DNA from: Bradyrhizobium quebecense
Lineage (GTDB): Bacteria > Pseudomonadota > Alphaproteobacteria > Rhizobiales > Xanthobacteraceae
Length of the DNA stretch: 64,000 nucleotides
Assembly (NCBI RefSeq): GCF_013373795.3
Contig: NZ_CP088022.1
Span: forward strand, 5,270,001 to 5,334,000
Direction: 5' to 3'
Under the pieces are notes generated by a model that was not told the origin of the DNA, searched no databases, and was given only the letters and a program-made list of their open reading frames with translations. Made by a program: the position numbers and the translations under genes. Each line of letters starts with the position of its first letter. Position 1 is the first letter of the stretch. This document shows, piece after piece, positions 27,949 through 36,828 of this stretch.

Positions 27949-28182
27949 TCAGTGCGGTTTGCCGAGAACGGATGCGAAGGACAGGATGACGATCTCCTCG
28001 CCGGCCTCGTCGCTGACATGCACCGCCCAGTCACGCCAATCTTCCAGGCTGGCGGTTGCGACCAGCGATCGCATCATGCAGGTCGCCGCCTCGCAGGCCT
28101 CGGCGAGGCCCGTCACCGAGGCGCCGCGGCGATCCATCAACACGCCGCGTGTATTCGAGCAGTGGAAATAGACCTGCGTCAT
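27949..28182 (-). CDS. DUF6894-like small protein
   Basis: A 77-residue cytosolic protein starting at ATG 28182. It resembles the DUF6894 pattern: MTQVYFHCSNTRGVLMD at the start, a helical middle with TGLAEACEAA, then WAVHVSDEAGEEIVILSF. Function is unknown; the family is very common in rhizobia. It heads a two-gene unit with the 58-residue protein. Confidence 0.6.
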   Translation of the reverse strand: MTQVYFHCSNTRGVLMDRRGASVTGLAEACEAATCMMRSLVATASLEDWRDWAVHVSDEAGEEIVILSFASVLGKPH

Positions 28183-28326
28183 GTCCGTATCCTCGCAAGC
28201 TCCGGGCGATCGGGCTCGCCCTTGCATGACGAAGCTTTACGCGGGCAGCGCGCGACGATCCGTGATGCGGCTCACACAAGCGCGAGACGGCCGCCAGGCC
28301 GCGCCGCCGCCCTCACCAAATCGCGA

Positions 28327-28353
28327 TTTGACAGTTCTCCTATATTTGTCAAA
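28327..28353. promoter_or_regulatory. Candidate TetR operator overlapping a promoter
   Basis: TTTGACA (28327-28333) and TGTCAAA (28347-28353) are inverted copies 13 bases apart, and a further GTCAAA lies immediately before the ATG at 28362. TTGACA is also a perfect -35 hexamer. There is no ribosome-binding site, so the regulator may be translated from a leaderless message. An autoregulatory operator is inferred from position and symmetry. Confidence 0.5.
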
Positions 28354-28361
28354 ATCGTCAA

Positions 28362-29036
28362 ATGGGACCGAAAACCCGCATCCTCGATGCCACCATGCTG
28401 GTATTCCGCCGGCACGGCTTTCGCCGCTCCTCGATCGAGCAGGTCGCCGAGGCGGCCGGGCTGACGCGGCAGGCGCTCTATCATCATTTCGAATCCAAAG
28501 AAGCGCTGTTCCGCGCCGTGATCGAACGCGTGCATGAGTCCGCGATCGCGGCCGAGGAGACTGCGGTTGCCGAGGCAGAGGCGGCGGACGGCAATCTCGG
28601 CGACATCCTTGCCGCGGGCATGACCGCGCGGATGTCGACCATGATCGCATCGCTGGACGGCTCGCCGCATCTCGAGGAATTGTATTCCGAACACCTCGTG
28701 CACGCGCGCGACCTCTACCAGACCTATGCCGCACGCTACGCGGAGCGAATGGTCGCGACGATTTCGAAGATCGTTCGGAAGCAGCAGCTTGCGCTGCCGC
28801 AGGAGCTCTCGCCGGCCGAATTCGCGCGGCTGGTCGAAATGTCAGTGTACGCATCGAAGTCGCAGTATCCGGCGATGCACCCGGCGGATGCGTTCCTGAA
28901 GGACATGGCCATGATGGTACGAACGCTCTGCGCGGGCGCCTTGCCAAAATCCTCGCCGAAATCCGGGAAGCTGCCCGTCAAGAAGGCGGCAATCAAGGAC
29001 AAGCCGGCACGCCGCAAGACAGGAGGACGTCCATGA
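28362..29036 (+). CDS. TetR/AcrR-family regulator
   Basis: A 224-residue DNA-binding protein. The N-terminal helix-turn-helix (about 5-50) is typical: RILDATMLVFRRHGFRRSSIEQVAEAAGLTR-ALYHHF (written with a gap). The ligand domain follows, and the C-terminus is a basic Lys/Arg tail (about 195-224). Its stop codon overlaps the start of the dehydrogenase gene by ATGA, so it is translationally coupled to the genes it probably controls. Ligand unknown. Confidence 0.9.
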   Translation: MGPKTRILDATMLVFRRHGFRRSSIEQVAEAAGLTRQALYHHFESKEALFRAVIERVHESAIAAEETAVAEAEAADGNLGDILAAGMTARMSTMIASLDGSPHLEELYSEHLVHARDLYQTYAARYAERMVATISKIVRKQQLALPQELSPAEFARLVEMSVYASKSQYPAMHPADAFLKDMAMMVRTLCAGALPKSSPKSGKLPVKKAAIKDKPARRKTGGRP

Positions 29037-31713
29037 ACACGACGACCATCAATGGCCGCGTTGAATCGCTGCCTGATGATCCCGATGCGCTCTTGATCGA
29101 CATCGTGCGCGACCAGCTCAAGCTCACTGGCACCAAGCTCGTGTGCGGTGCCGGCGTCTGCGGCGCCTGCACGGTGCTGGTCGACGGCGCGCCGGTCGCA
29201 AGCTGCCTGATGCCGGCGCACGCCGCGGCCGGCAAAGCGGTGACGACGGTGGAGGCCATCGGCGCCGCTGGGCTGCATCCGGTGCAGAAGGCGTTCATGG
29301 CGCATGACGCCCTGCAATGCGGCTTCTGCACGCCGGGCTTCATCGTGGAGGCGACCGCGTTCTGCAACCGCTGGCGCGCGACCAGGGGAACGGTCGTACC
29401 GTCACGCGAGGAGATCGGCGCGGCGCTGTCGGGCCATCTCTGCCGCTGCGGCGCCTATGACGGGATCTTCCGTGCGGTGGCGGATGCCTGCGCCGGCCGC
29501 TTCGACGGCGACAATGTCACAGCGCCCCGGATCGAGGCGCGCGACAAGGTGACGGGCGCGGCAAAGTACACCGTCGACATCAAGCATGACGGCCAGCTCG
29601 AAGGCCTGATCCTGCGCTCGCGCGAGGCGCATGCCCGCATCACCGCGCTCGATCTGGCACCGGCGCGTGCGCTCGCCGGTGTCGCCGCGGTGTCGCTGCT
29701 CGGCGACGATCGTATCGTGCGCTATGTCGGCGAGCCGATTGCGGCGGTCGCCGCAAAGGACCGCAGGACCGCGCTGGCCGCGCTGGCTGCGATCAAGCTG
29801 ACCAGCGAACGGCTGCCCGCGGTGGTCGGGCTCGACGCCGGGCGCAAGGACGGCGCGCCTGTGGTGTTCGACAAAGCGAGCCGCAAGCGGGCAGGCAACG
29901 TTTCGGAGGCGGCCGGCGGGCCGGCGCCATGGAAGCAGAACATCCGCGGACCGACTGCGGTGTTCTCGAAGCGCGCCAAGAAGGCCCGCAACTGGGTCGA
30001 CGAGGCGCGCCAGGCCAACAACCGTCTGCTCGTCGAGGCCACCTTCCGCACCGCCACGCAACAGCACGCGTGCCTCGAGCCGCATGCCGCGGTAGCGCGC
30101 TTCGACGGCGACCGGCTGACCTTGCACGCCTCGACCCAGCAGGTGTTTCACCTGAAGGAGCAGATCGCAAAGCGCTACAAGCTCGATCACGACAAGGTCC
30201 GCGTGATCGCCGATCACGTCGGCGGCGGCTTCGGATCGAAGGCGAGCCTGGGCATCGAGACCATCGCCGCGATCGAGCTCGCGCGGGAGGCGAAAGCGCC
30301 AGTGAGAGTCGCCTACGATCGGCAGGAGGAGCTGTCCGTCGCCGGCTATCGTCCGGCCGCGGAGCTGAAGGTCGCGCTGCTCCCGTCCGAGCAGGCGGCC
30401 TGAAGGCGCTCTCGGTCACCGCGCACGCCGATACGGGCGCTGCGACCAACTCGACTATCGCGGGCCTGGTACGGCTGATCTATCCGGCCGAGGCGAAGGA
30501 TCTTTCGGATTTCGACGTCATCAGCAATCTGCCGCCCGGCGCGGCCTTCCGCGGCCCCGGCGGTCCGCCGATGGCATTCGCGGTCGAGCAGTCGATCGAC
30601 GAGGCCGCGCTGCGGCTCAACGTCGACCCGATCGCCCTGCGCAAGCGCTGGGATCCCGATCCCAACCGCCAGCGGCTCTACGACTGGGCATCCGGGCTCG
30701 AGATCTGGCGCAACCGGAAACCGGCGCAGAATGGACGCTATCGCCGCGGCATCGGCGTGGCGACCGGCTACTGGCTCTATCTCTGGCAGCCCAATGTGAA
30801 GGTCGAGGTCGCGGTCAAGGCCGGCCGCATCGTCGCCAGCACTGCGACGCAGGATATCGGCACGGGCACCCGCAGCGTGCTCGCCGACACGATCGCCCGC
30901 GAGTTCGATCTCGAACCGGCTGACATCGACGTGCGGATCGGCGATTCGTCGCTGCCAGAGGGGCCGGGCTCCGGCGGCAGCCGCGTCACCGCCTCGGTGA
31001 TGCCGCCGACGCTGCAGGCGGTGCGGAAACTGAAGGCCGCGATCCTCGAGCAGGCGACAAGAAAGCCCGTGCCCGGCTCGAACGCTCCCTGGCGCGAGCT
31101 GATCGCGCGCTCGCCCGACATCGCGGTGACGGAGACGCGCGGCGAGGACGGCAAGAACACCGCGCCCGGCATCCGCTCGCCGCTGCGCGAAGTCGGCCTG
31201 ATGGGCATGGTGTTCGGCTGGATGATGCGCCGCTTCTCGAACATCGCGGTCGGCGCCGGCGTGCCGAGCTCGGTGCAGGTGATCGAGGTGGAGGTCGACA
31301 CCTGGCTCGGCCATGTCCGCGTGCTCAACGTGCACACCGGCATCGCGGTCGGCAAGATCGCAGCGCCGGCGCTGGCGCGCAGCCAGGCCTGCGGCGCCGT
31401 GATTCAGGGCCTCGGCTACGCGCTCTACGAAGCGCGCGAGCTCGATCCGACGACCGGCGACGTCCTGACCGCCGGGATGGAGGATTATCGCATCCCTGGT
31501 ATCGCCGACACGCCGGAGATCGATGTCCATTTCGACGAAGCCGGCTTCGACCATGTGCTCGGCAACAGCGTCGGTATCGGCGAGGCGTCGACGGTGCCGA
31601 CCTCGGCCGCCGTCGCCAACGCGATCCACGACGCGATCGGCGTCCGCCTCACCGAGATTCCGATCCGGCCCGACCGCATCGTCGCCGCGCTGAAAGGGAG
31701 GGATGCCGCATGA
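29033..31713 (+). pseudogene. Fused 2Fe-2S and molybdopterin dehydrogenase (xanthine/aldehyde oxidase family), frameshifted
   Basis: The first part (29033-30403) has two 2Fe-2S motifs, CGAGVCGAC and QCGFCTPGF with HLCRCGAYDGI. It is fused to the start of the molybdopterin subunit (RDKVTGAAKYTVDI, ADHVGGGFGSKA). Around 30390-30403 the frame hits TGA, while the next frame continues with GLKALSVTAHADTGAATN and runs to 31713 with QDIGTGTRS, GSGGSRVTA and the late GIGEASTVPTSAAVANA. One missing base explains the break. Repaired, it would be an 893-residue enzyme with substrate unknown. Either a recent lesion or a sequence error. Confidence 0.85.
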
Positions 31714-32633
31714 GTGCCGCAACCGCAGACGTCATCACCGCACCCGAATTCCGCGCCGCCGGCACCGATCTGTCGGAGCGCCGCCGCAGCGGCCTGTCAT
31801 GCGGATCGATCATCGATCTCACCGCCAGTCCCGATACGATCGGGATCGCGTGGGGTGCGGACGGCGCTGCGCGCATCGGCGCCCTCACCGCAATCGCTGC
31901 GATCGCATCCGACGCGCGGCTCGCGCAGGCCTATCCCGGCATCGTCGCGGCCGCGCAGGGCCTCGCCACGCCGCAGATCCGGCACATGGCGACGCTCGGC
32001 GGAAACCTCGCCCAGCGTTCGCGCTGCTGGTACTTCCGCAATCCGCAGATCGCCTGTCTCAAGAAGGGCGGCTCCGACTGTCCGGCGCGAGCAGGAAATC
32101 ATCTCTATCACGTCGCGTTCGATCTCGGCCCCTGCGTGGCGCCGCATCCGTCGACCATGGCGATGGCGCTGCTGGCCTATGATGCAAAGATCGTCACTGA
32201 CCGGCGCAGCGGATTATCGATCACCGACCTGCTCGGCGACGGCAGCAACGGCACGGTCGACAGTTTGCTTGCGGCAGGCGAACGGATCGAGCGCATCGAG
32301 CTCCCTGTCCCGCTGGCTGGCGAACGCGCGCTATACAAGCGCGCGATCAGCCGTTCGCATGCGGAATGGCCGCTGGTCGAGATCTGCGTGCGGGCCGTGT
32401 TATCCGGTGGCACGTTCCAGCAGATCCACATCACGGCCGGCGGCATCGCCCCGGTCCCGCTGCGTCTTGTGGCAAGCGCTGCGGCGCTGCAGGGGAAGCC
32501 GGCCAACGCGTCGACCATCGCACAGGCCGCCGAGCTGGCAACATCGGGGGCCAAGCCGCTGACGATGACCGGATACAAGCTCGACCTGCTGACGGGCCTC
32601 GTCCGCGACGTGGTCGAGCGGATCGCCGTGTAG
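31710..32633 (+). CDS. FAD-binding subunit of molybdopterin dehydrogenase
   Basis: A 307-residue flavoprotein of the CoxM/XdhA-FAD type that passes electrons from the 2Fe-2S centres. It shows the FAD-binding phrase TPQIRHMATLGGNLAQRSRCWYF (split as TPQIRHMATLGGNLAQ and RSRCWYF), an iron-sulfur-type Cys cluster (CWYFRNPQIACL, DCPARAG) and the C-terminal KRAISRSHAEWPLVEI. The Cys pattern matches YagS-like subunits that carry a 4Fe-4S cluster. Its start overlaps the previous stop by four bases (ATGA). The pair with the 2Fe-2S/molybdopterin fusion forms a complete enzyme set if the frameshift is not real. Confidence 0.85.
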   Translation: MSAATADVITAPEFRAAGTDLSERRRSGLSCGSIIDLTASPDTIGIAWGADGAARIGALTAIAAIASDARLAQAYPGIVAAAQGLATPQIRHMATLGGNLAQRSRCWYFRNPQIACLKKGGSDCPARAGNHLYHVAFDLGPCVAPHPSTMAMALLAYDAKIVTDRRSGLSITDLLGDGSNGTVDSLLAAGERIERIELPVPLAGERALYKRAISRSHAEWPLVEICVRAVLSGGTFQQIHITAGGIAPVPLRLVASAAALQGKPANASTIAQAAELATSGAKPLTMTGYKLDLLTGLVRDVVERIAV

Positions 32634-32660
32634 CGCTGCAGCGGTTCCGGGCGTGCCTGA

Positions 32661-33278
32661 TTACCGCGCCCGGGTCAGCGCCAGCCAGATGCCGCCGCCG
32701 ATCATGAAGCCGCCGGAGATGCGCGACATCAGCCGCGTCCGCTCCTTGGAGAAGAATTTGCGGGCGCGGCCAGCCGCCAGCGCGTAGGCGGCGTCGGTCA
32801 GCACGGCGGTCGCCATGAAGGTGATGCCGAGCAGCGCCACCTGCGGAATGTGCGGCTTGTCCATGTCCATGAACTGCGGAATGAAGGCGCCGAAGAACAC
32901 CAAGACCTTCGGGTTCGAGAGCAGCACCAGAAAGCCTTGCAGGAAGAAGCCGCCGCGCGGCGGCGGTGGCCGGTCGTCGGTGCCGACGCCCTCGACCGGC
33001 GAGCGGATCAGCTTGATGCCGAGCCAGACCAGATAGGCGGCGCCGGCGAAGCGCACCCAGTCGAACCAGTAGCCCATCGTCGCCATCAGCGAGGTCAGCC
33101 CGACCGCGACGATGCCGATCACGATCGCGAGCCCGACCTGCGCACCCAGCACATTGGTGAGCGCGGCGCGCGTGCCGTAGCGCAACCCGTTGGCGATCAC
33201 CATCGTGACGATCGGACCGGGCAACAGCGCCAGCGCAATGCAGGCGGCGACGAAGGCGAAATAGGCTTGCAGGGACAT
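32661..33278 (-). CDS. LysE/RhtB-family exporter (second copy)
   Basis: A 205-residue inner-membrane protein with six helices and the family opening MSLQAYFAFVAACIALALLPGP (shown as MSLQAYFAF and LLPGP). A loop rich in Pro and Arg (DDRPPPPRGG) lies mid-protein. The start at ATG 33278 matches the family N-terminus; a longer frame to 33431 is rejected because it reads through a palindromic repeat. It converges on the FAD subunit gene. The substrate is not predictable. Confidence 0.85.
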   Translation of the reverse strand: MSLQAYFAFVAACIALALLPGPIVTMVIANGLRYGTRAALTNVLGAQVGLAIVIGIVAVGLTSLMATMGYWFDWVRFAGAAYLVWLGIKLIRSPVEGVGTDDRPPPPRGGFFLQGFLVLLSNPKVLVFFGAFIPQFMDMDKPHIPQVALLGITFMATAVLTDAAYALAAGRARKFFSKERTRLMSRISGGFMIGGGIWLALTRAR

Positions 33279-33351
33279 GGGGAATTCTCTGAGTTGAGCT
33301 CGAATTATGCACGTAGAAACTGACAGAGGAAACCGGTTCTTGCTCATTTCT

Positions 33352-33451
33352 GTCATACCCCGCGAAAGCGGGGTATCCAGTACGCCGCGGCTTATCCGCA
33401 ATGCATCGGCGCCTCTGGAATGCTGGGTCACCCGCTTTCGCGGGTGACGAC
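33352..33451. repeat. Palindromic repeat (GTCATACCCCGCGAAAGCGGGGT type)
   Basis: CCCCGCGAAAGCGGGG forms a tight hairpin near the left end, and ACCCGCTTTCGCGGGT a matching one near the right end; the two are inverted copies of each other. It separates the LysE-family gene from the exported protein gene at 33481. Confidence 0.75.
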
Positions 33452-33480
33452 AGCATTTTCGGACGCACGAGATCAGCTTC

Positions 33481-34023
33481 TCACCGGCCTTCCATCGCGG
33501 CCGTCATCCACGCTCCGATCTCTCGCGACTCCAGAAATTTCAACGTCGCGCGCTGCACCCGCGCGGCGTCGCCCCTACCCTGCGCCGCCACCGCCATGAG
33601 ATCGCAGCGGTGCGAGGCCGCGATGCCGATCGCGGTACGCTTCCCCTCGGGCATCTCGATATCATACGCCCTGATCCGTCCGCGCATCTCGGCGACATCG
33701 ACGACATCGCCCGCCTTCAGCGGCACAAATCGCGGCCTGATCATGTCGACATCGGAAACGCGATCGACCTCGTCGTCATCGGCGACGCCGCTGTCGCAAT
33801 TGCAGAAACCAAGCTTCGGCCGGAGATAGACCTCGACGTCGGTGCCGCACTCGGCCGTGCCGCACCGGAAGGCGCGGCCGGCCGGCCAGCCGTCACGCGG
33901 AAACGGCCAGGCGATCTCGCGCCATTGCGCGGGGCGCGGCGGCGCCATCTCGTAGCCGGCTACGGCCGACAGGCCGCCGAGCGCCAGGAACATCGCCACG
34001 ATGACCGGCCATGAGCGCGTCAT
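33481..34023 (-). CDS. Exported hypothetical protein
   Basis: A 180-residue protein with an N-terminal signal or anchor segment (about 5-23). The mature part has four Cys in two close pairs: AFRCGTAECG and GFCNCDSG, which could form disulfides or bind metal. It ends with a helical tail. No family is recognised. It starts seven bases after the LVIVD gene stops, so they are one transcription unit and the products may act together in the periplasm. Confidence 0.65.
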   Translation of the reverse strand: MTRSWPVIVAMFLALGGLSAVAGYEMAPPRPAQWREIAWPFPRDGWPAGRAFRCGTAECGTDVEVYLRPKLGFCNCDSGVADDDEVDRVSDVDMIRPRFVPLKAGDVVDVAEMRGRIRAYDIEMPEGKRTAIGIAASHRCDLMAVAAQGRGDAARVQRATLKFLESREIGAWMTAAMEGR

Positions 34024-34030
34024 CGCCGGC

Positions 34031-35476
34031 TCACGGCAGACCGGCGACGGCCCGCGCCGCGCCGGTCAGTTCGAGAATGTGCAGGCCGGTGTTGGCGCGG
34101 TCGACCGCGTAGATGTAGCCGCGCTCGTCGGTCTCGACATTGTTGGTCTGGATTGCGACCTTGCAGCGGTCCTTGCCGTCGATCGTGACACAGCGCTTGT
34201 CGGTCGCCGCTGTGATGGCGGGAATGAAGTACCCGACTTCCCTGGGGTGATAGGGATCGCGGATATCGAGCGCGCGGACGCCGGCGTTGAAGAAGGCGAT
34301 GAAGGCGAGCTTCTTGTAATAGATCGGCGCCATGCTCTCGTTCGACGAATGCGAGCCGAACCGGCCGCCGCGCTCGCAGAACGCGCCGGAGGCCTCGGGC
34401 ACCGTATAGCTCGAGATCAGCATCGGCCGCGCCTCGGTGGTGACGTCGGCGAACCACACCATCTGCCGCGCCTCGCCGCATTCGTTCTGGATCGCCTCGT
34501 CGACGATCATCACGATATCGCGGCTCTTGCCGTCCTTGTCATTGGCGAATTCCGCGATCGGTATGTCCGGCATCGGGAATACCGTGTGCGCGCCGTTCAT
34601 CGCCGACAGCGGCATCCGCGCGATCTCGGGGAATTTCAGATTGTCCGGCGTCGGCTCCTTCGGCCCGTTCAACAGCTTCTCGCGATCAACGATCTGCAGG
34701 AAGCCGCCCTTGTCGGTGCCGTAGCCGAAATAGACGCGGTTGCTCTTCGGCCCGGTCGAGATCGGCCCGTGCAGTTCGGTCGGCACCGCACCGGTCGCGC
34801 CCGGCTCCTGCCCCGGCAGTCCGAAATCCCTGATCTTCTTTGGCTGCGCCGGATCGGAGAGATCATAGATTTGCGTCATGCGCCGGGTGCGCCAGTCCGG
34901 CGCGCCCGACACCAGGAAGGCGATGCCGGCCTCGCATTCCCAGAAGTTCTTGTGCGTGTCCTTGAGCCCGCCGATCCGGGTGACCAGCACGGGATTGGCG
35001 GGATCGGCGACGTTCCAGATCTCATGCGCCTCGCTGCCGAAGGTGCGCAGCATGTAGACCGCGTTGCGATCTCCCTTCGGCAGATCCTTGCCGTCGCAGA
35101 TCCGCACCATCTGCGCGCCGCCGGATTCATATTTGCCTTCCTGGCCGGGAATGTGCCGCAGATATTTCGGATGCGCGGGATCGGTGACGTCGACGATCGA
35201 GGTGCCGTTCGGCTCGGCCTTGCCGGTCATCGGGTTGACGGGATCGGGAATGTCGTCGGTGCCGCCGTGATGGCCGATATAGGCGATCCATCTGTCGCCC
35301 TGGTGATGGATGGTCGGCTGATAGGCGCTGCGTGCCTGCAGGTCGCTGGTTCCAACCAGCCGCATGTTGGAGGCTTCGGGCGGGTCGCCGATCTTCTGCT
35401 GCTGGGCGCTCGCGCTGTTTGCGAGCAGGACAACTACAAACGTGCAGCAGCAAGCTGCCGTAACGCGACCACCCAT
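34031..35476 (-). CDS. Exported LVIVD-repeat (beta-propeller-like) protein
   Basis: A 481-residue secreted protein. The chosen start (35476) has GAGG 8 bases upstream; ATG 35482 and GTG 35485 are alternatives. A signal peptide ends near NSASA. The body has repeated LVIVD-type units, each with a short strand such as SIVDVTDPAHPKYL, IWNVADPANPVLV, IYDLSDPAQPKKI and ALDIRDPYHPREV, arranged like propeller blades. The family has no settled function. It is the first gene of a pair with the small Cys-rich exported protein. Confidence 0.8.
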   Translation of the reverse strand: MGGRVTAACCCTFVVVLLANSASAQQQKIGDPPEASNMRLVGTSDLQARSAYQPTIHHQGDRWIAYIGHHGGTDDIPDPVNPMTGKAEPNGTSIVDVTDPAHPKYLRHIPGQEGKYESGGAQMVRICDGKDLPKGDRNAVYMLRTFGSEAHEIWNVADPANPVLVTRIGGLKDTHKNFWECEAGIAFLVSGAPDWRTRRMTQIYDLSDPAQPKKIRDFGLPGQEPGATGAVPTELHGPISTGPKSNRVYFGYGTDKGGFLQIVDREKLLNGPKEPTPDNLKFPEIARMPLSAMNGAHTVFPMPDIPIAEFANDKDGKSRDIVMIVDEAIQNECGEARQMVWFADVTTEARPMLISSYTVPEASGAFCERGGRFGSHSSNESMAPIYYKKLAFIAFFNAGVRALDIRDPYHPREVGYFIPAITAATDKRCVTIDGKDRCKVAIQTNNVETDERGYIYAVDRANTGLHILELTGAARAVAGLP

Positions 35477-35559
35477 GCGCATCACCTCGAGTTCCGCGCC
35501 AATCTGCGTTGGCTGCGCGGGACGCTAGCACGGCGATACCGGCGCCCAAACACACGCTC

Positions 35560-35596
35560 TTGACATGCAACCATTTGGTTGCCTATTATCCGCCCC
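35560..35596 (+). promoter_or_regulatory. Sigma-70 promoter with a perfect operator palindrome (ArsR-SRPBCC operon)
   Basis: TTGACA (35560-35565) and TATTAT (35584-35589) are 18 bases apart. The spacer contains the 16-base perfect palindrome GCAACCATTTGGTTGC (35567-35582). A start about seven bases after the -10 box would fall on or next to the ATG at 35597, predicting a leaderless message. A dimeric ArsR bound here would block polymerase, so autorepression is inferred. Confidence 0.75.
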
Positions 35597-35911
35597 ATGA
35601 ATGAAGTCTTCAAAGCCCTTGCGGATGCCTCACGGCGGACGCTGCTTGACCGGCTTTACGATCAGAACGGGCAGACGCTCGGCGAGCTCTGCGACGGCCT
35701 CGACATGACGCGTCAGGCCGTCACCAAGCACCTTGTGATTCTCGAGGAGGCCAACCTCGTCACCACGATCAGGCATGGCCGCGAGAAGCTGCACTACCTC
35801 AACCCGGTTCCGATCCATCAGATCGGCGAGCGGTGGATCAGGAAGTTCGAGCGCGGGAAGCTCGCCGCGCTCAGCGAATTGAAACGACAATTGGAGAAGC
35901 GTGATGAGTAA
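35597..35911 (+). CDS. ArsR-family transcriptional regulator (SRPBCC-linked)
   Basis: A 104-residue winged-helix regulator starting MNEVFKALADASRRTLLDRLYD, with the recognition helix in LCDGLDMTRQAVTKHLVIL. The metal-binding cysteines of classical ArsR are absent, so it senses something other than metal, as usual for the SRPBCC-linked subgroup. It overlaps the first SRPBCC gene by eight bases (ATGAGTAA), so coupling is expected. Confidence 0.9.
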   Translation: MNEVFKALADASRRTLLDRLYDQNGQTLGELCDGLDMTRQAVTKHLVILEEANLVTTIRHGREKLHYLNPVPIHQIGERWIRKFERGKLAALSELKRQLEKRDE

Positions 35912-36368
35912 GCCGGACTACGTCTACGTCACCTATATCGAGACCACGGCCGAGAAGCTGTGGCATGCGCTGACATCGAGCGACTTCACCGAACGCTTCT
36001 GGTTCGGCTATCGCGTCACCTCCGACTGGAAGGTCGGCTCGCCCTACCATTTCACCAAGGACGGCCGACGCAGCGTGCAGGGCGAGGTGCTGATCGCCGA
36101 GCCGCCGAACAGGCTCGCCTACAGCTGGGACGTGGTGAAGGAAGGCGCCGCGCGCGAACAGGTCTCGCGCGTGACGTTCGACATCGAACCACACGGCGGG
36201 GTCGTCAAGCTGACCGTGACGCACGACAATCTCGGTCCGAAGACGCTGCGCGACATCTCCGGCGGCTGGCCGATGGTCGTTGCAAGCCTGAAGAGCTTCC
36301 TGGAGACCGGACGCGAACTGCCGGCCGAGCTGCTGACGAGCGGCGCGAAGGAGAGCTGCAATGCCTAA
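35904..36368 (+). CDS. SRPBCC (AHSA1-type) domain protein 1
   Basis: A 154-residue small-ligand-binding or cochaperone-like protein of the START/AHSA1 superfamily. It begins YVYVTYIETTAEKLWHALT and carries FWFGYRVTSDWKVG, then strands, then the late helix GGWPMVVASLKSFLETG. The ligand is unknown. The next gene overlaps its stop by eight bases. Confidence 0.85.
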   Translation: MSKPDYVYVTYIETTAEKLWHALTSSDFTERFWFGYRVTSDWKVGSPYHFTKDGRRSVQGEVLIAEPPNRLAYSWDVVKEGAAREQVSRVTFDIEPHGGVVKLTVTHDNLGPKTLRDISGGWPMVVASLKSFLETGRELPAELLTSGAKESCNA

Positions 36369-36828
36369 GCCCGAATTCCTCTACGTGACCTATATCGAAA
36401 CCACGCCGGACAGATTGTGGGACGCGCTGACCAGCAGTAGCTTCACGCGGCAGTACTGGTTCGACACCGAGCTGAAATCGGACTGGAAGGTCGGCTCGCC
36501 GCTCGCGCTGGTGATGGGCGGCAAGACCACCGATACCGGCGAGATCCTCGAGGCCGACCGGCCGCGGCGCCTCGCCTACACCTTCAAGCACGTGCTCGAC
36601 GAAGACATGCGCAAGGAGCCGGCGACCAAAGTGGTCTTCACGCTCGAGCCCCATGGCAAGATCGTGAAGCTGACCGTGACCCATGAGGGCTTCGGCGCCG
36701 GCAGCAAGCTGCTCGACGGCATTTCCAAGGGCTGGCCGGCGATCCTGTCCGCGCTCAAGAGCCTGCTCGAGACCGGCAAGGCGGTCACAATCCCGCCTGC
36801 CGCGCTCGGGATCGACGGCTTCGAATGA
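36361..36828 (+). CDS. SRPBCC (AHSA1-type) domain protein 2
   Basis: A 155-residue paralogue of the preceding protein, sharing FLYVTYIETTPDRLWDALTSS and the late helix KGWPAILSALKSLLETGK. The order is the same as in copies 1 and 3, so the group arose by tandem duplication. Its stop overlaps the next start by ATGA. Ligand unknown. Confidence 0.85.
   Translation: MPKPEFLYVTYIETTPDRLWDALTSSSFTRQYWFDTELKSDWKVGSPLALVMGGKTTDTGEILEADRPRRLAYTFKHVLDEDMRKEPATKVVFTLEPHGKIVKLTVTHEGFGAGSKLLDGISKGWPAILSALKSLLETGKAVTIPPAALGIDGFE

Noticed and set aside
32661..33431. Longer start for the second LysE-family gene
   Set aside because: The extra 51 residues read through a palindromic repeat and do not match the family N-terminus.
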